64,000 nucleotides of DNA, from contig NC_044917.1 in NCBI RefSeq assembly GCF_003576645.1, positions 22,846,160 to 22,910,159 of the forward strand, in the 5' to 3' direction. Shown piece after piece: positions 33,944-46,906 of the stretch. Both the position numbers and the translations under genes were made by a program. This DNA comes from Ipomoea triloba. Lineage: Eukaryota > Streptophyta > Magnoliopsida > Solanales > Convolvulaceae. The notes beneath the pieces were generated by a model. It ran no database searches and was not told where the DNA came from. It saw nothing but the letters and a program-made list of their open reading frames with translations. The first letter of the stretch is position 1, and the number at the start of each line of letters is the position of its first letter.

Positions 33944-35210
33944 TCTCCAATGACCGGAGCAATTTTGGTGAGGAAGCTAGGAGGTAAGGTTGGGCTATGC
34001 AATATAAATACGGGCGAGTTAGAGGAAGGCAGCATCATCTCCTCACCAAAAGCCATTCAAAACCTGGTCTTTCGGCGGAAATTTTCGTTGAGCGACGAGT
34101 TCCTGGGTGGAGTGTTCTGGTGGGTTGTGCGTAATTGGTTTGGCGGTGAAGTGTCTCTTTTTGGCAGCAATTCTAGGCACGGCTAGTTAATTCCGGCGTA
34201 GCAGACTTCTCATCTGTAGCATATTATTTTCTTTGGCAGCAACAATATTTCAATAGTCTAGAATTCATAGTGCTCCCTCTGTTCCTCTTATTCTTTATTT
34301 TATGCTTGTTGCAGTCGTTAATTGCATTTGGCCTTATTACTTATCGTGAGGCATTCTAGAATGTTAAGGATTGAGGCTTTGTAATTTCCTACTGCAAGTC
34401 TCATTCTCTCTCTGTGATTATTGTGAGTTGCAAGAGAACATTAATTACTCTTAGGAATTATTAACGACAGTGCTTAAGAAGATGATTGCCATTAGTCTCT
34501 TAATGACATGTTAATTCTTTACTCTGGGAGCATGAATTATCCACTATGAAAATAAGAAAATTCTTGCAATAGTTTAGATTTTAGTTTTGCCAACTCAATT
34601 ATGTTTTATCTTGTGTTTTGCATTGAGATTAATTATGTTGAATCTAGCCAATTCCAGCATAGGTTAATCTGTTTGGGATGAATTAATTGAGTATAACATC
34701 ATCCCCAATAATTCTAATCTTGTTGTCTTGTTGGGTTGTCTATTTGATTCTAAACCGGGTATTCCGTAGTTCTTTTAAGCTAAATGGGTTTTAACTATTT
34801 AAATAAGTATCTTAAGTACATGAATGATTAAAACACATGATTTACTTTGGACGTCACACGAAGTTATCATATTAAAGAAAAGAACGAACCTTTAATTGGT
34901 TGGCAAAGTTAAACTAATTTGAAAAAATTAGTAATGGTAATTGATTGATGTTCCTAGTCTTTAGTCCCTTGCTATTTCATTTCGTGGTTATTCAATTGTT
35001 TTTCGTGCCTTTATTTTCTACTTGTAGTTTCATTTGATTAAATACATTCTGATTTATAATTAATTTTGAACACTTCGAATTATTGAGTTAATTATTTTCA
35101 AGTATATAAATTGCATAGTATCAATTTCATGTGGTTTCGACCATTGCTTTTGCATACTATTACTACAATGATTAGTGCACTTGCGACGACATTATTAAAA
35201 TTGTTCATCA
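33944..35210 (+). mobile_element. probable solo LTR or LTR end of a gypsy element
   Basis: The right end resembles Athila/Tat LTR 3' ends: GTGGTTTCGACCATTGCTTT, then TACTATTACTACAATGATTA, then GTGCACTTGCGACGACATTA and a terminal TTCATCA at 35210. The Tat tail repeat resumes at once. ATAACT (30935-30940) and ATAGCT (35211-35216) are a near-match target site on either side of the whole 30941-35210 insert. The left end is obscured by the palindromes. Frames inside (78 codons at 33950) are unrecognised. Confidence 0.45.
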
Positions 35211-35211
35211 A

Positions 35212-36100
35212 TAGCTCAACATGAAAAAACCTCAAATAGAAAGGCTGGGAGACAACAAGTGAATTTAATTACACACTTGACCGGGCAAAACCATGTAGGT
35301 AGGGCCGGATAACTCAACCGGAAAAAAACTCAAGCGGAAAGGTTGGTTTTTATTTTTATCTTGAATTTGGCCGATCGACCATCCTATCGGTCGTTTTTTT
35401 TACGTAGGCCGATACATTTCAAGTAGGATTGGAGGAACATTCTACAATGAGACCAAAAAACTTAGGTTCAAATTGTTCTGAATACAAGGAGCATAATACA
35501 AGGAGCGTACCAACAATCCTATACTAGTAAAATTTCATGAGGTGCTTGGAGTTCCACACTCAAGTAATCAGTCGTCCGAAAAGAAACTCTAGTTTGTAGG
35601 TGGGGGTTGAATGATTGCAGAGACTTTATATGGTCGTTCCCATTTTTTGGCGAATTTCCCATGATCGATCGGTCTACTAGCTTTTTCCCATCAGTGGACC
35701 AAGTCTCTTACTTGGAAGTAGCGTGGTTTTACCTGTCCGTTATGGTAGGCTTTGGCGGTCTTATAATATTTGATTAACCTCTGAGCTGGCATGTCTCTTT
35801 TCTCATTTATGAAGTTTAGTTTTGCACCTTGCAACTCGTCATTTTCATCCGGTTGGTAGTTTCTCTCTCAGGTGGTAAGGAGCCATGCTTCAATCTAAAC
35901 CCGCACTTCATATCCATAGGTCAGCGAGAAGGGTGTCTCATTGGTTGCCAATGCGGAGTGGTTTGATAAGTCCAAAAAACATACGGGAGCTCCTCTGCCC
36001 ACCATCGGCCCGCACTCTACAGCTTCTTTTTCAGTTCGTCTAGGATCATCCGGTTGGTGTTTTCCACTTGTCTGTTAGCCTGTGGGTATTCTACGACCGC
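35212..36100 (-). pseudogene. Tat tail repeat and integrase C-terminus
   Basis: 35212-35340 continues the tandem array seen at 30700-30940. From 36100 down to about 35600 the minus strand encodes broken pieces of the integrase C-terminal region (ALATNETPFSLTYGYE, YYKTAKAYHN, KFAKKWERPYKV), the GPY/F-like module that helps the integrase bind chromatin. Several stops interrupt it. Confidence 0.7.
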
Positions 36101-36355
36101 CTAGGTGTGTTTGATGCCCAAGTGAGCTATGAAGTTCTTAAACGACTGACTGTTGAATTGTGTCTTGTTGTTTGTAATTAGGTAAACAGGTACCCTAAAC
36201 TGAGTGATTACATTTTTCCATAGGAACTTTTGGCACTCCTGCGAAGTGATGGTTGCTAATGGTTCCACCTCCACCCACTCGGTGAAGTAGTCGATCACCA
36301 CTATCACATATTTCCTTTGGTCGGTCGCCATTGAGAATGCCCCGATCAGGTCCAC
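36101..36355 (-). pseudogene. Tat integrase core fragment
   Basis: Minus-strand frame with MDLIGAFSMATDQRKYVIVV, IDYFTEWVEVEPLATIT and ITNNKTQFNSQSFKNFIAHLG, matching the rve core of gypsy integrases (first catalytic Asp in DLIG; the second, normally D-N in the TDNG motif, reads NN here, so it is lost). It inserts element DNA in the nucleus in intact relatives. Broken by stops at both sides. Confidence 0.88.
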
Positions 36356-36412
36356 TCCCCATCTCGCAAATGGTATTACTTCAGTGATTGGTTGATAGTA
36401 CGTAGCCGACCA

Positions 36413-36601
36413 CTAGGGCGACTTGTCAAATTCCTGACAAGTGGCGCACCTACGAACATACTTTTCGCAATCCAAATTGATCGAAGGCCAATAGTATCCC
36501 AATAGGATGGTTTTTTGCGCGAGCGTCCTTGGTCCTTGGTGGGCTGAACAGATTCCTTCGTGAACTTTTTCTATCACAATCTTGGCTTCTTCATTGGTCA
36601 A
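36413..36601 (-). pseudogene. Tat integrase zinc-binding domain
   Basis: EKVHEGICSAHQGPRTLAQK and YVRRCATCQEFDKSP form the HHCC zinc-binding N-terminus of gypsy integrases (H..H..C..C visible). Separated by a stop from the core fragment downstream. Confidence 0.88.
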
Positions 36602-36651
36602 ACACCTCAGGAGTAGTCCGCTGTACGATCGCCTATACAGCTTACCATCGA

Positions 36652-37188
36652 CTAACTAGAATCACAATGCTTTTTGTCTGTTTTTTTCGCCAGGGTGGTG
36701 TCCTCCAGTAGGGTGCCATTAATGATGTATTTTTTTAGGTCGTACATCCAATTTGGCTCACTTATCTCGATCGGTCGGACCTCAATGATATCAATGCTTG
36801 GCGTTCCAATTTCTTCGACCCGAACGATTTTGGACATGTACTCGAGAGCCTCTTGGGTTAACACGGAGAGCATGTCAACATCTGTGTTCTCTACTCTTGG
36901 TACTTGGATTAGTTCGTACTTGCCAAACTGTTGTAGCAATTCAATCACAATGTTTTTGTATCTTATCATTTGATATTCCTTTGCTTCAGTTGTGTTGGAG
37001 AGCTGACCAATTATCAATCGGGAATCTAACCTTAACCTCAGCGGGTCGACTTTCATTTGTTTAGCCAATCGTAGTCCGCCTATGAGTGCCTCGTACTCTA
37101 CTTGATTGCTGGTGGGTCGGAATTTGATGATCAAAGCATGGTAAATCTTTAAACATTCAGGGGATGTGAGTATGATTCTCCCCCCCAC
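36652..37188 (-). pseudogene. Tat additional RNase H domain
   Basis: Frame of 178 codons with YHALIIKFRPTSNQVEYEALI, GGLRLAKQMKVDPLRLRLDS and SNTTEAKEYQMIRYK, then a linker to the integrase. This is the second RNase H (archaeal-type) characteristic of the Tat lineage; the catalytic Glu of EYEALI and Asp of LDSRL are present. The first catalytic Asp lies upstream in the interrupted region. Confidence 0.85.
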
Positions 37189-37199
37189 ACCCCTTATTT

Positions 37200-38400
37200 C
37201 TAGACGACCTGTCGATAGAAGCCTCCCACCATGGTTCCTCTAAGGCAGTCAGTCGATCAGGCTCCGGGTTCTATGTAGTATACTCGATGATAAAGTTAGC
37301 TAATGCTTGTCCTTTCATGGTAGGGTGCGACTTGTACTTGATCTCAAACTGGATGAGCATCATGGCCTACTTGATTAGTCGCCCCGATAATCTTGGGTTC
37401 CTAAAGATCATTCCAAGTGGCTAGTCGATTAGGGTTACCACCGGGTGAGCTTGAAAGTAGGCTATGAGCTTCTTGGCGGTCACCAAGAGTGCAAACGCGG
37501 TCTTCTCAAACTTTGTGTAGTACAACTCTGATCTTTGGAGGGCATTGCTAACATAGTAGATCGACTTTTGGACTCCTCAATTTAGTTTCCTCCCGAACGA
37601 GCACGAAGCTGACCGCTCTGTCGGACAAGGCCAAATAGACGAACAGAGTCTCATCCTTCTTTGTCATGGAGAGGGCTGGCGAGGAACTCAAATAAGCCTC
37701 TAAGTCTTCGAAGGTCAATTGACATGTTGATGTCCACTTGAACCCATTTGACTTCTTTTAGTATTTGAAAGAAAGGTAGTGATTTTTTAGCTGACTTGGA
37801 TAAGAAATGACTGAGTGCCGCCAACCGACCAGTTAGTCTCTGAACGTCCTCGAGCTAGGTAAGTCGGATGGGTTTCCTATGAGTGGCTCTTGATGAGCAT
37901 GTCGTCCACGTATGCTTCCATAGTTTATGCGAGCAATCCTTTGAACAACTTGTTGACTATCCGATGGTAGGTGGCTCCCGAGTCCCGTAGATCGAAGCCA
38001 TTACCACGTAGCAAAACACCCCGTCCGGGGTTATGAAAGCTGTTTTCTCTTCATCTTCTTTGCACATGAAAATCTAGTGGTATCCTTTGAAGGCATCCAT
38101 GAAGCTCAACGTCACACACCCAACCGTCTTGTCTACCATCTGGTCGGAATTTGGTAGTGGGTATGGATCCTTCGGGCAGACTTTGTTTAAACCAGTGTAG
38201 TCAACGCACATTTTCCACATTGGGGGTCTTGGTGCAAGGACTACATTTTCCAATCATTTCGGGTAAAGGACTTCTTGAATGTGACCTACCACCAAGAGGG
38301 TGGTTGGTTGTCTTCTTCTTCACGAACTCTCTTCTTTCACTTGAAATCAACCGTCTTTTTTTTTTTTACTTGACGAGCTTGGAACCTAGCTGAATGGACA
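37200..38400 (-). pseudogene. Tat reverse transcriptase, heavily broken
   Basis: No long frame remains, but minus-strand pieces are clear: CVDYTGLNKVCPKDPYPLPN and SDQMVDKTVGCVTLSFMDAF followed by KGYH at about 38215-38060, the start of the gypsy RT palm. Lower down, RNase H-like and connection motifs appear in several frames (37800-37260). At least several stops and frameshifts. Confidence 0.75.
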
Positions 38401-39290
38401 ATCCATGGCATATGACAAACTGGTCAACTCCAGGCATGTCCTCTGGTTTCCAAGCGAAAATATTTTTGAATTTTCAAAGCACTCCGATGATGTCTTCTCA
38501 TAGACTGACTGGGAGGTCCTGACTGATCCTGACCACTCGTTCCAATTGGCTGGGGTCAAGTACACTTTCTTCCATTTTCGATGCAGGTTGCAGCTTCTTC
38601 TTGACTTCCCTTCGGTCGACTTGCTGAGATATAGTATGAATTCTAGTGTCCTCACGATAAGACTGCTTGACTGCCTGTACATAACAACTAGGCAGCCCGT
38701 TGGTCTCCTCGAACCACTCCGATCCCATTGTGTGGAACTTCGTGCATAAGTGATCCATTGATATGACAATGGTTGCTTGGGAGATGCCCGGTCGACCAAG
38801 TATTGCATTTTGAACACATTTCAACTTGCCCACCATGAAGTGCATGGTAGTCCTTAGCACATTGGGTTGGGTACGTAATTCCACGTTTAGTTTGATGACT
38901 CCTTCTACTTCTATAGAGTCGCTGGTGAAACCAAAAAGCGGGGTCCATATGGGAGCCAGTTGGTCGGTCGACAGACCCAACGAGGTGATAACATCGAACT
39001 ATAAGATGTTTACTGAGCTCCTGGTATCAACTAGCATTCGTTGGACATTTGTTCCACTGATGTCTATCGTGATGAAGAGTGAGTCTCTCTAGGCCTCCCT
39101 GCGGATAGGAAGATTTTCATTAGTGAAGAATATCGACTCCACGCACTTTTTCTTTTCTTGGGGTTCTGAGAGGATCGACCTGACATACAAGTTCCTAGCC
39201 CATTGTTTCCTTTGGCGAGAAGAGTTTGTCATCAAACAAACCGGGCGGACCGGGTGTCTTCTGTTACTCCTTGGGGGTTCCTTTTCCATA
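38386..39290 (-). pseudogene. Tat protease region
   Basis: Overlapping minus-strand frames contain VKLNVELRTQPNV-like sequence and NAILGRPGI at about 38780. The ILGRP motif is typical of the retropepsin flap/C-terminal region that precedes RT in gypsy elements. The region 39290-38990 includes SILSEPQEKKKCVESIFF, usual upstream of the protease active site. The reading frame is broken. Confidence 0.6.
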
Positions 39291-39499
39291 TGTTTCTTTT
39301 CAAATTTCCCTTGACTCGTTCATCCTTCTTTAGGAACTGTTCTAACTCTCCATTTTTAATGAGTTGCTTAATGGCAAACGTAAGGCTATGCACTCTGTCA
39401 TATCATGCCTTTTAGTATTGTGGAAGGAGCAGTACTTGTTCTTGTTCACTCCCTTAGGTATCGGTTCGGGCGGGTGGACTAGGTTGCATTACTCAGCAA

Positions 39500-42400
39500 A
39501 ATCAAGACTTGTACTAGAGGTCTGTTCAACGATGTGAAATACGGTCACCCTTCCGATCAATCATGCTGCTTGAATTGTGGTCGATCCTTCCTCTAGTCAT
39601 GGCCTCTATCCCGACCGACCGACCGACTACTCTTTTAGTTTCTTCGCCATGTTGGCTTCGGTTGCGTCTGCATGGTGCCTGGCTCGAGTGATTGCTTCTT
39701 CTTAGGTCTGGAGGGGATTGACTATGAAGTCGTAGTAGAGTGCCATAGAGTGAAGCAACGTGAGGAATGCGTGGATCGCTACCCGGTCATCCATTGGTTC
39801 AACATGGTCGACCTCGCGGTCCCATCTATGTAGGTAAGCAGACAAGGCTTCCCCTGCTTCTTGTTTTACTGTACTTAGATATATGTAGGACTTCTCTTTT
39901 AATTTGCTGGCTGCAAACTACCTTATAAACTTATCAGCTAGTAGGTTGGAGTTTCTGATTGACCGTGGCTCTAAGTTTCTAAACCACTCGGTCGCTCTGC
40001 CTGCCAAGATTGCAAAGAAGGCTCTACAAATGACTACATCGTTCACCCCAACATTAACATGTTTCCATATTACATGTCGACATGCTCTTGTGAATCAAAT
40101 TGTCCGTTGTAAGTTCGAACCAACAGGATCTTGCACTATAAAAAAAAGCGAAAATAACGACGGATTCATTCCGTTGCTAATTTAACGACGGAATAGCGAT
40201 GATTTAGCGACAGATTTACTTATTTTAAAAAATTAAAAATTAGCGACGGAAAAAATATTGTCGTTAAATCCGTAGCTAATTTTTAGCGGTAAATTTTCGA
40301 GCATAAACTTGCGACGGATTAGCCACAGATTAGCGTCGGATTTTTTTTAAAAAAATTTCGCGCTCATTTTTTTAGAAGCAAAATAAACCCGGGAATAATT
40401 CTCTACCGATGGATTTTATGATCCGTCGCTAGATAATTACCGGAGCGAGCGAACATTTAAAAAAAAAAATCTAGGGACGGAAATTTGAATCCGTCACTAA
40501 ATCTAGCGACGGATTCAAATTCCGTCGCTAGATAATTAACGGAGCGAGCTTCAATTTTTAAAAAAATAAAATCTAGCGACGGAAATTTGAATCCGTCGCT
40601 AGAGTAGTAACGAGGTGAGGCTATGATTTTTTAAAAATAAATCTAGCTACGGAATTTGTATCCATCGCTAGATGTAGCGACGGATTTAAATTCCGTCGCT
40701 AATTATGAATATAGAATATCGTGCAGCCCTTGTTGTGAACATTTTAATTCAACCCTAAACAGAGAGCTCTGCGAGCACTACCATACGCCGACTGCACCCT
40801 TTCCGCCGCCGACAGCCGATAGCACCGCATCCGCCCCCGATAGCACAGCATTCGCCGCTGACAGCACCGCATCCACCGCCCGATCGCTGACCGCTGCTCG
40901 CATCGCAGACCCCCGAAAGCGCCTACCTGCTCCGCCGAACGCCTACCGCCAATTATGAAATCCAGTAGATTATGTATTAATGTATTTGATACCATTTCTA
41001 ACGATGTTAGACTTTACAATTCTATACCTTTGTTATTGTTATTGAGCTTGAGTTTCTTAATATAATATATTTTGCGATTATATTATTGAATTACCATAGT
41101 ATAAATTAATATAGGTATGAGATATAAAATAGTGGCATATTTTTTTTAAAAACCATTTAAAAAATTTAACAACAAATTAAAAATGGTAGCAAATTCGTAA
41201 CTAAACACCTTATAACGATAAAGGATGGCAACGAAATAGCGACGAAAATATCCGTTGCTATATTTAGTGACGGATATTTTCGTCTCTATTTCCTTACAAA
41301 ATTTGTCACAAGCGACCAATTTTTTGTTGGTTTAGCGACGGATATTTCCGTCGTTATTCCCTCGCAAATTTCGTCATTAAATCGTCGCGGAGAGGAAAAT
41401 AGCGACGGATATTTCCGTCGCAAAAGTTAACGACGGAAAAAACTTGCGTCGCTAAGTTCTAGCGACGGACAAATATCGTCGCTAATCCGTCGCTAAACTG
41501 TTTAGCGACGGATTTTTGCTATTTAGCGACGGAATCAGTCTGTCGCTATTTACGCGTTTGTTTGTAGTGTTGAGATCTTTTGGGTAGGGGGCGCTCATGA
41601 TGTCGTCGGCGAAGGGGGTGGCGATTAGTGGACTGGGCGGCTCTCTTCCTGTGTTGTTCTTTTTGCGAAGCTCTTGCTGTAAACGATCCATTATTTCGTG
41701 CGTCTTGGCTAGCTGATGGCGGGGGTTATCATTCCTAGTTGAGTGCCTCTCCTTTCTGACCAGCCAGTCGGGCTGCCCTACTTTCTTCTCTAGAGAGTGA
41801 TGCGCTTCTAGTGTTGTTTCACTCTGTCTCCACAGTCTTTCGGGAGTTTGGTCTTGAGTGGTCCAAGGTATTTTGGGGTCCCAACTGGGATATGGTGCTC
41901 TTCTGAATACAGTTGAAAGCCCTTTTGCTCTGAGTGGTGTCGAGTCGACGGTGATCTTGATGTTCCTCTCTGTCAGATCTTTGTTATCGGTCTGCCGATT
42001 GAATCTCCTCTAGGTCATGACGCTAGGGTCTTGGGTGCAACTATTGTCCCTAGAAGGTTGCAATACTTATTGTTGTTGCTCTACGATTGGGATTTGGGGA
42101 GTTGCAATCATTTAGGGGTAGGTGCCATGATGTAGTACCCAAGAGTTCTAGACCATGGTTGATATATTTGGGTGAATCCTTGTCGTGGCATCCCTTGCAC
42201 TGGGTTTCCTCCAGGTGCACATAGCGTCGGGGGTCAACATCTGGTTCATCGGGGGTAACATGGCATACGCCACTGTCATTTGAAGGTTAGGGTTGGTCAC
42301 ACCATTCCATGGTATCGAAACGGGTGGGTGAACATTTGTTTGTCCTGCATGTTAATTTGTGTTCTGATCGACCGGTTGGGTAGGTTGCGTATTCTGCCCT

Positions 42401-42585
42401 GCGTGGTTAGAGGTGAGCTTGCTCATTAGGCCCCTCGACCGGTCCAACTGTCAACGCAGGTCGTCTTCTAGGAGTATTTCAACCACATTATCAAGGTGAT
42501 ACCCAACCTGACGAGTTGAGCCTTCCCTCTGTGCACAGCTCTGGCTTCGACTTATCTTGTTTTTCGGCATTTCGATCAAGCTAGG
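39500..42585 (-). pseudogene. Tat gag, interrupted by CACTA element
   Basis: Possible start near 42570 on the minus strand (MPKNKISRSQSCAQREGSTR). The central gag precedes the insertion (PFADDIMSAPYPKD near 41600), and beyond the CACTA element the retrotransposon gag domain resumes with frames resembling WDREVDHVEPMDDRVAIHAF (about 39810) and AITRARHHADATEANMAKK (about 39670). Stops and frameshifts are frequent. The position between LTR and protease fits gag. Confidence 0.65.
40134..41569. mobile_element. non-autonomous CACTA element with TTG target duplication
   Basis: Starts CACTATAAAAAAAAGCG and ends CGCGTTTGTTTGTAGTG; the 3-bp duplication TTG flanks it (40131-40133, 41570-41572), as for CACTA (En/Spm) transposons. 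Subterminal regions are dense in TAGCGACGGA and its complement (40160-40700 and 41230-41545), the likely transposase-binding repeats. No transposase. A GC-rich block (40750-40960) rich in Pro, Ala, Asp and Ser codons may be a captured gene piece. Confidence 0.9.
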
Positions 42586-42661
42586 TGGATTTTGATGTGA
42601 AGAAAGAAAGGTATTGGGACTGACAGAGTGACTCGTTCAGGTCGCCACAGACAACGTCAAT

Positions 42662-43191
42662 CAAGGTTGTAAAAATCGCGCCTAGGCGGCATTCGGCCGC
42701 ATCGAGGAAGGCCAGAATCAGCCTCCTCCGCGGCCGGCCGCCTAGGCGGTCTAGGCGCCGCCTAGCCGGCCGAATATGACTATACGGCCGAAGACCGCCT
42801 AGGCGTTTTTTAGCCAGAGTCCAGTGTCCACTGTTTGTGTGAAGCTTTTGTTGCAGGCGGTGAGGTGGAGGAGTACGGATTCACCAACGTGTTAACCATC
42901 TGCTGTGATTGTGATCATCGGAAAATGGTGAAATCTGGGGATTTCTTGGAGACCGCATGCATGAACTTGACGGAGCTTCAGAGATACTGGTCGCCGTCGG
43001 TCTTCGAAAATCGGAAATAGGAATCACGTGAAGCTCAAAGCTTTATTGGGAAAGGGGAACTGGGGAAGGCAATTTAAAACAAAAAATAATGGCTTTAAAG
43101 TCTACACAAAAATACAGAATACGTTTGGACTAAAAATTTAAAAAAAAAAATAAGAACATAAATCGGGCGCCTAGCGTCTTTTTCAACCTTG
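42662..43191. mobile_element. non-autonomous hAT-type element
   Basis: Ends CAAGGTTGTAAAAATCGCGCC and GGGCGCCTAGCG..TTTTTCAACCTTG are imperfect inverted repeats, flanked by ACGTCAAT (42654-42661) and GCGTCAAT (43192-43199), 7 of 8 bases equal, fitting an 8-bp hAT duplication. GCCTAGGCGGC words form subterminal inverted repeats (42690-42800). A short frame at 42835-43020 is unrecognised. It inserted exactly between the Tat LTR and its primer site. Confidence 0.8.
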
Positions 43192-43198
43192 GCGTCAA

Positions 43199-44174
<976 letters not shown>

Positions 44175-44306
44175 ACCATATTACCATATACACAGAATAT
44201 GCTAAATGTGGTGAAGGTGAAAAAACTGTTTTTTGTAGGTGAATTCCCCATGATAAGTATTCTGGTTAATAGAGTTAAATAGCTTTTCCATATAGATCAG
44301 ATGCCC

Positions 44307-44465
44307 TTGTTTCAATGATGGAAGACACAATATAAGTGAATTCTCTGACTTTATATCCACCCCCCCCCCCCCCCCCCCCCCCCCCCCCNCTTGTTTCAAT
44401 GATGGAAGACACAATATAAGTGAATTCTCTGACTTTATATCCCCCCCCCCCCCTCCCCTCCCCCC
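44307..44465. repeat. duplicated segment around a single N with poly-C runs
   Basis: The stretch CTTGTTTCAATGATGGAAGA ... CTCTGACTTTATATC occurs at about 44307-44360 and 44391-44442, separated by a poly-C run and one N (44389), and followed by another poly-C run. Likely two contig ends that overlap but were not merged. Confidence 0.9.
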
Positions 44466-45815
44466 ATCTTTATCTACTTTAAGAAAAGATACACACAATT
44501 TCTTCAGGATGAAAACTCCTAAACACTAACATCAAAAGCTTGTGGATAAGGGCAATGGTCTCGCTAAAGTAGAATCTGATTTCATGCTTGGTTCTTGTTG
44601 GCTTTTCATACCCCCCATCTTAATCTTATCTAAATAATTGCTAAAGATATCCAACAAACAAACACCAGCAATTGTGATTGTTCATGCTATTGCATAGAAA
44701 AAGAAAGTATGTGTTTCAAGGTGGCTTATTTTGAATATATTAAAGATAAATATAGAACAATACATGTCTTTCATCGCCATCAACATATTTTATAACAGTT
44801 TAAACTTTCAATAATTGATGTGATACACAGATTTAAACATTAACATGAATCCTTGTATTGGCACAAGGATAACCAAGAAAAATTTATCATGTTATGCACC
44901 CCAAGACTTCTGCTTACATACTAATTTCTTGGTCATTGCATAATGCGTATATACCATTTATGTCGTTATCATATCCAATTAATATGAAAAATGTTATTTC
45001 TATTAAATTACGTGGTGTATAATAAGTGTCACAATTCTTTATTTCTCTTAACAAATAACATTAGCCATTCAATATGTTCCTTAATGATCTGAAGGGAATG
45101 CCTCCACTGACCAAAAATAAAAGGGAAAAAAATTCTTGGCATTTCTTCTACATTTTTTTTTTCTATTTGTTTTGTTAGAACATTACATGTGCCATTACTG
45201 AAAAATATAAGAGCCCCCTATAGTGTGGAAGAATAGTGTTTCCCTCTGGACAAATTCCATCACAAGTTGGGAGTCTATATTACAATATACATGTGATATT
45301 AATGTTTTGTCCCTTCATCTCCAGAAAAAGAATCAAACTAGAGTAACACATCATGTCCATATACATATTAATCATCAAGATTCTCATGCTAAATTTATTG
45401 TATTATGGTACTTGATTAAATATATTATTTATTTATTTATTTATTTATATTATCATCAATATTAGAACTTCTACCAAAATGATCCTTCAACTATTTTGAA
45501 ATATCAAAATTGGCCATCAACTACTAATTGAGCTTGATTAAGTCATTAACTATACATTTGTTACTTGATTTAGTCGTTTGATTAGTTTTTTTTTTTGGGT
45601 AAAATATAAGCATAATGTTGGAAATTCAAACTTTCCTTGCCATTTTCTTCATTGGTTGGTGTTAGAAGTGAATAAACTCTATTTTTTTTAAAAAAAAATC
45701 AGAATTGCAAAAAATCCTACATTTTAAATAAAAATCATTCGAACTTCTCTTGCCATGTTGAACACTCCTAGCAAACTTTAACCTCCTTTTGAGGATCAAG
45801 AATACCCACGACCAA
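44466..45815. other. AT-rich intergenic sequence
   Basis: No gene recognised. (TTTA)n at 45425-45447. 45470-45560 has the AAATGATCCTTCAACTATTTTG theme seen at the ends of several foldback elements here. Confidence 0.5.
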
Positions 45816-45817
45816 CC

Positions 45818-45940
45818 AAAGACCTTGTGGTCTAGTGGCACCCGGTGTCCTAGTTAACACTCCCACATGAATGATGTGAGTGGGTTTGAGCCTCAGTGGA
45901 GGCAATTGACTCTTTGTGCTTCAGATCAGAAAGTAAGAAA
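45818..45940 (+). mobile_element. tRNA-derived SINE
   Basis: A-box TGGTCTAGTGGC and B-box-like GGGTTTGAGCCTC, followed by AGTGGAGGCAATTGACTCTT and TGTGCTTCAGATCAG, lie in the order and spacing of plant SINEs. Confidence 0.8.
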
Positions 45941-46027
45941 AAAAATGGCTTTTGCCAGATTCTGCTGTGCACCATAAGGGAAGTTTGAATTTTCAACATT
46001 ATCATTATATTGGATTAGGAAATTGAT

Positions 46028-46160
46028 TAGGGCCAAAGGCCTTGTGGTCAAGCGGCATAGCTGTGGTCCTTCCAAGTGAGAGGTCAAAGGTTCGATCTCT
46101 AGTGGGGGCGTTGGCTTGTTGTGCTTACAGATATGTTATTGTAATAGAGTGGTAAAGTCG
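46028..46160 (+). mobile_element. tRNA-derived SINE
   Basis: A box TGGTCAAGCGGC and perfect B box GGTTCGATC, then AGTGGGGGCGTTGGCTTGTT and the tail GTTATTGTAATAGAGTGGTA. Same head family as the neighbour at 45818 but a different body. Confidence 0.82.
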
Positions 46161-46233
46161 TTCAATATATATATGTATAGAATTCAATTCGTGTGAGAGG
46201 AGAGCTATTCATCTTGATTTTTCTAAGGTGCAC

Positions 46234-46760
46234 CAGTCTAAAATTTTAGGTGCGTTAGTTGTGAAAACTTAAATGTGTCGGTCTAAACCTTTAGATGCTT
46301 AGTTTTACTTCTTTAGGTGTGTGATTTGTATGTTAGATGCTTAGTTTTACTTCTTTAGGTGTGTGATTTGTATGCTTAAGGTGTAGTTTTACTTCTTTAG
46401 GTGTGTGATTTGTATGCTTAAGGTGTGGTCTAAAATTTTAGGTGCGTTAGTTGTGAAAACTTAAATGTGTCGGTCTAAACCTTTAGATGCTTAGTTTTAC
46501 TTCTTTAGGTGTGTGATTTGTATGCTTAAGGTGTGGTCTAAAATTTTAGGTGCGTTAGTTGTGAAAACTTAAATGTGTCGGTCTAAACCTTTAGATGCTT
46601 AGTTTTACTTCTTTAGGTGTGTGATTTGTATGCTTAAGGTGTGGTCTAAAATTTTAGGTGCGTTAGTTGTGAAAACTTAAATGTGTCGGTCTAAACCTTT
46701 AGATGCTTAGTTTTACTTCTTTAGGTGTGTGATTTGTATGCTTAAGGTGCGTCAGTTGTT
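46234..46760. repeat. tandem array: 42-bp and 108-bp units
   Basis: Three near-identical 108-bp units begin at 46427, 46535 and 46643 (GGTCTAAAATTTTAGGTGCG ...). Before them, 42-bp steps begin at 46291, 46333, 46375 and 46417 (share AGTTTTACTTCTTTAGGTGT). The same word family (AGGTGCGTCAG, CTTAAGGTGCG) recurs at 53690-54080. Confidence 0.92.
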
Positions 46761-46863
46761 GAATGAAGGGTAAAAGAAAGTAACACCAGAAAGAATACAA
46801 AAAACTTGAGTACTAGTTGTTATACGTGTGTTTTTATTTTTAATTTTCCGCACAAGAACTCAT

Positions 46864-46865
<2 letters not shown>

Positions 46866-46906
<41 letters not shown>

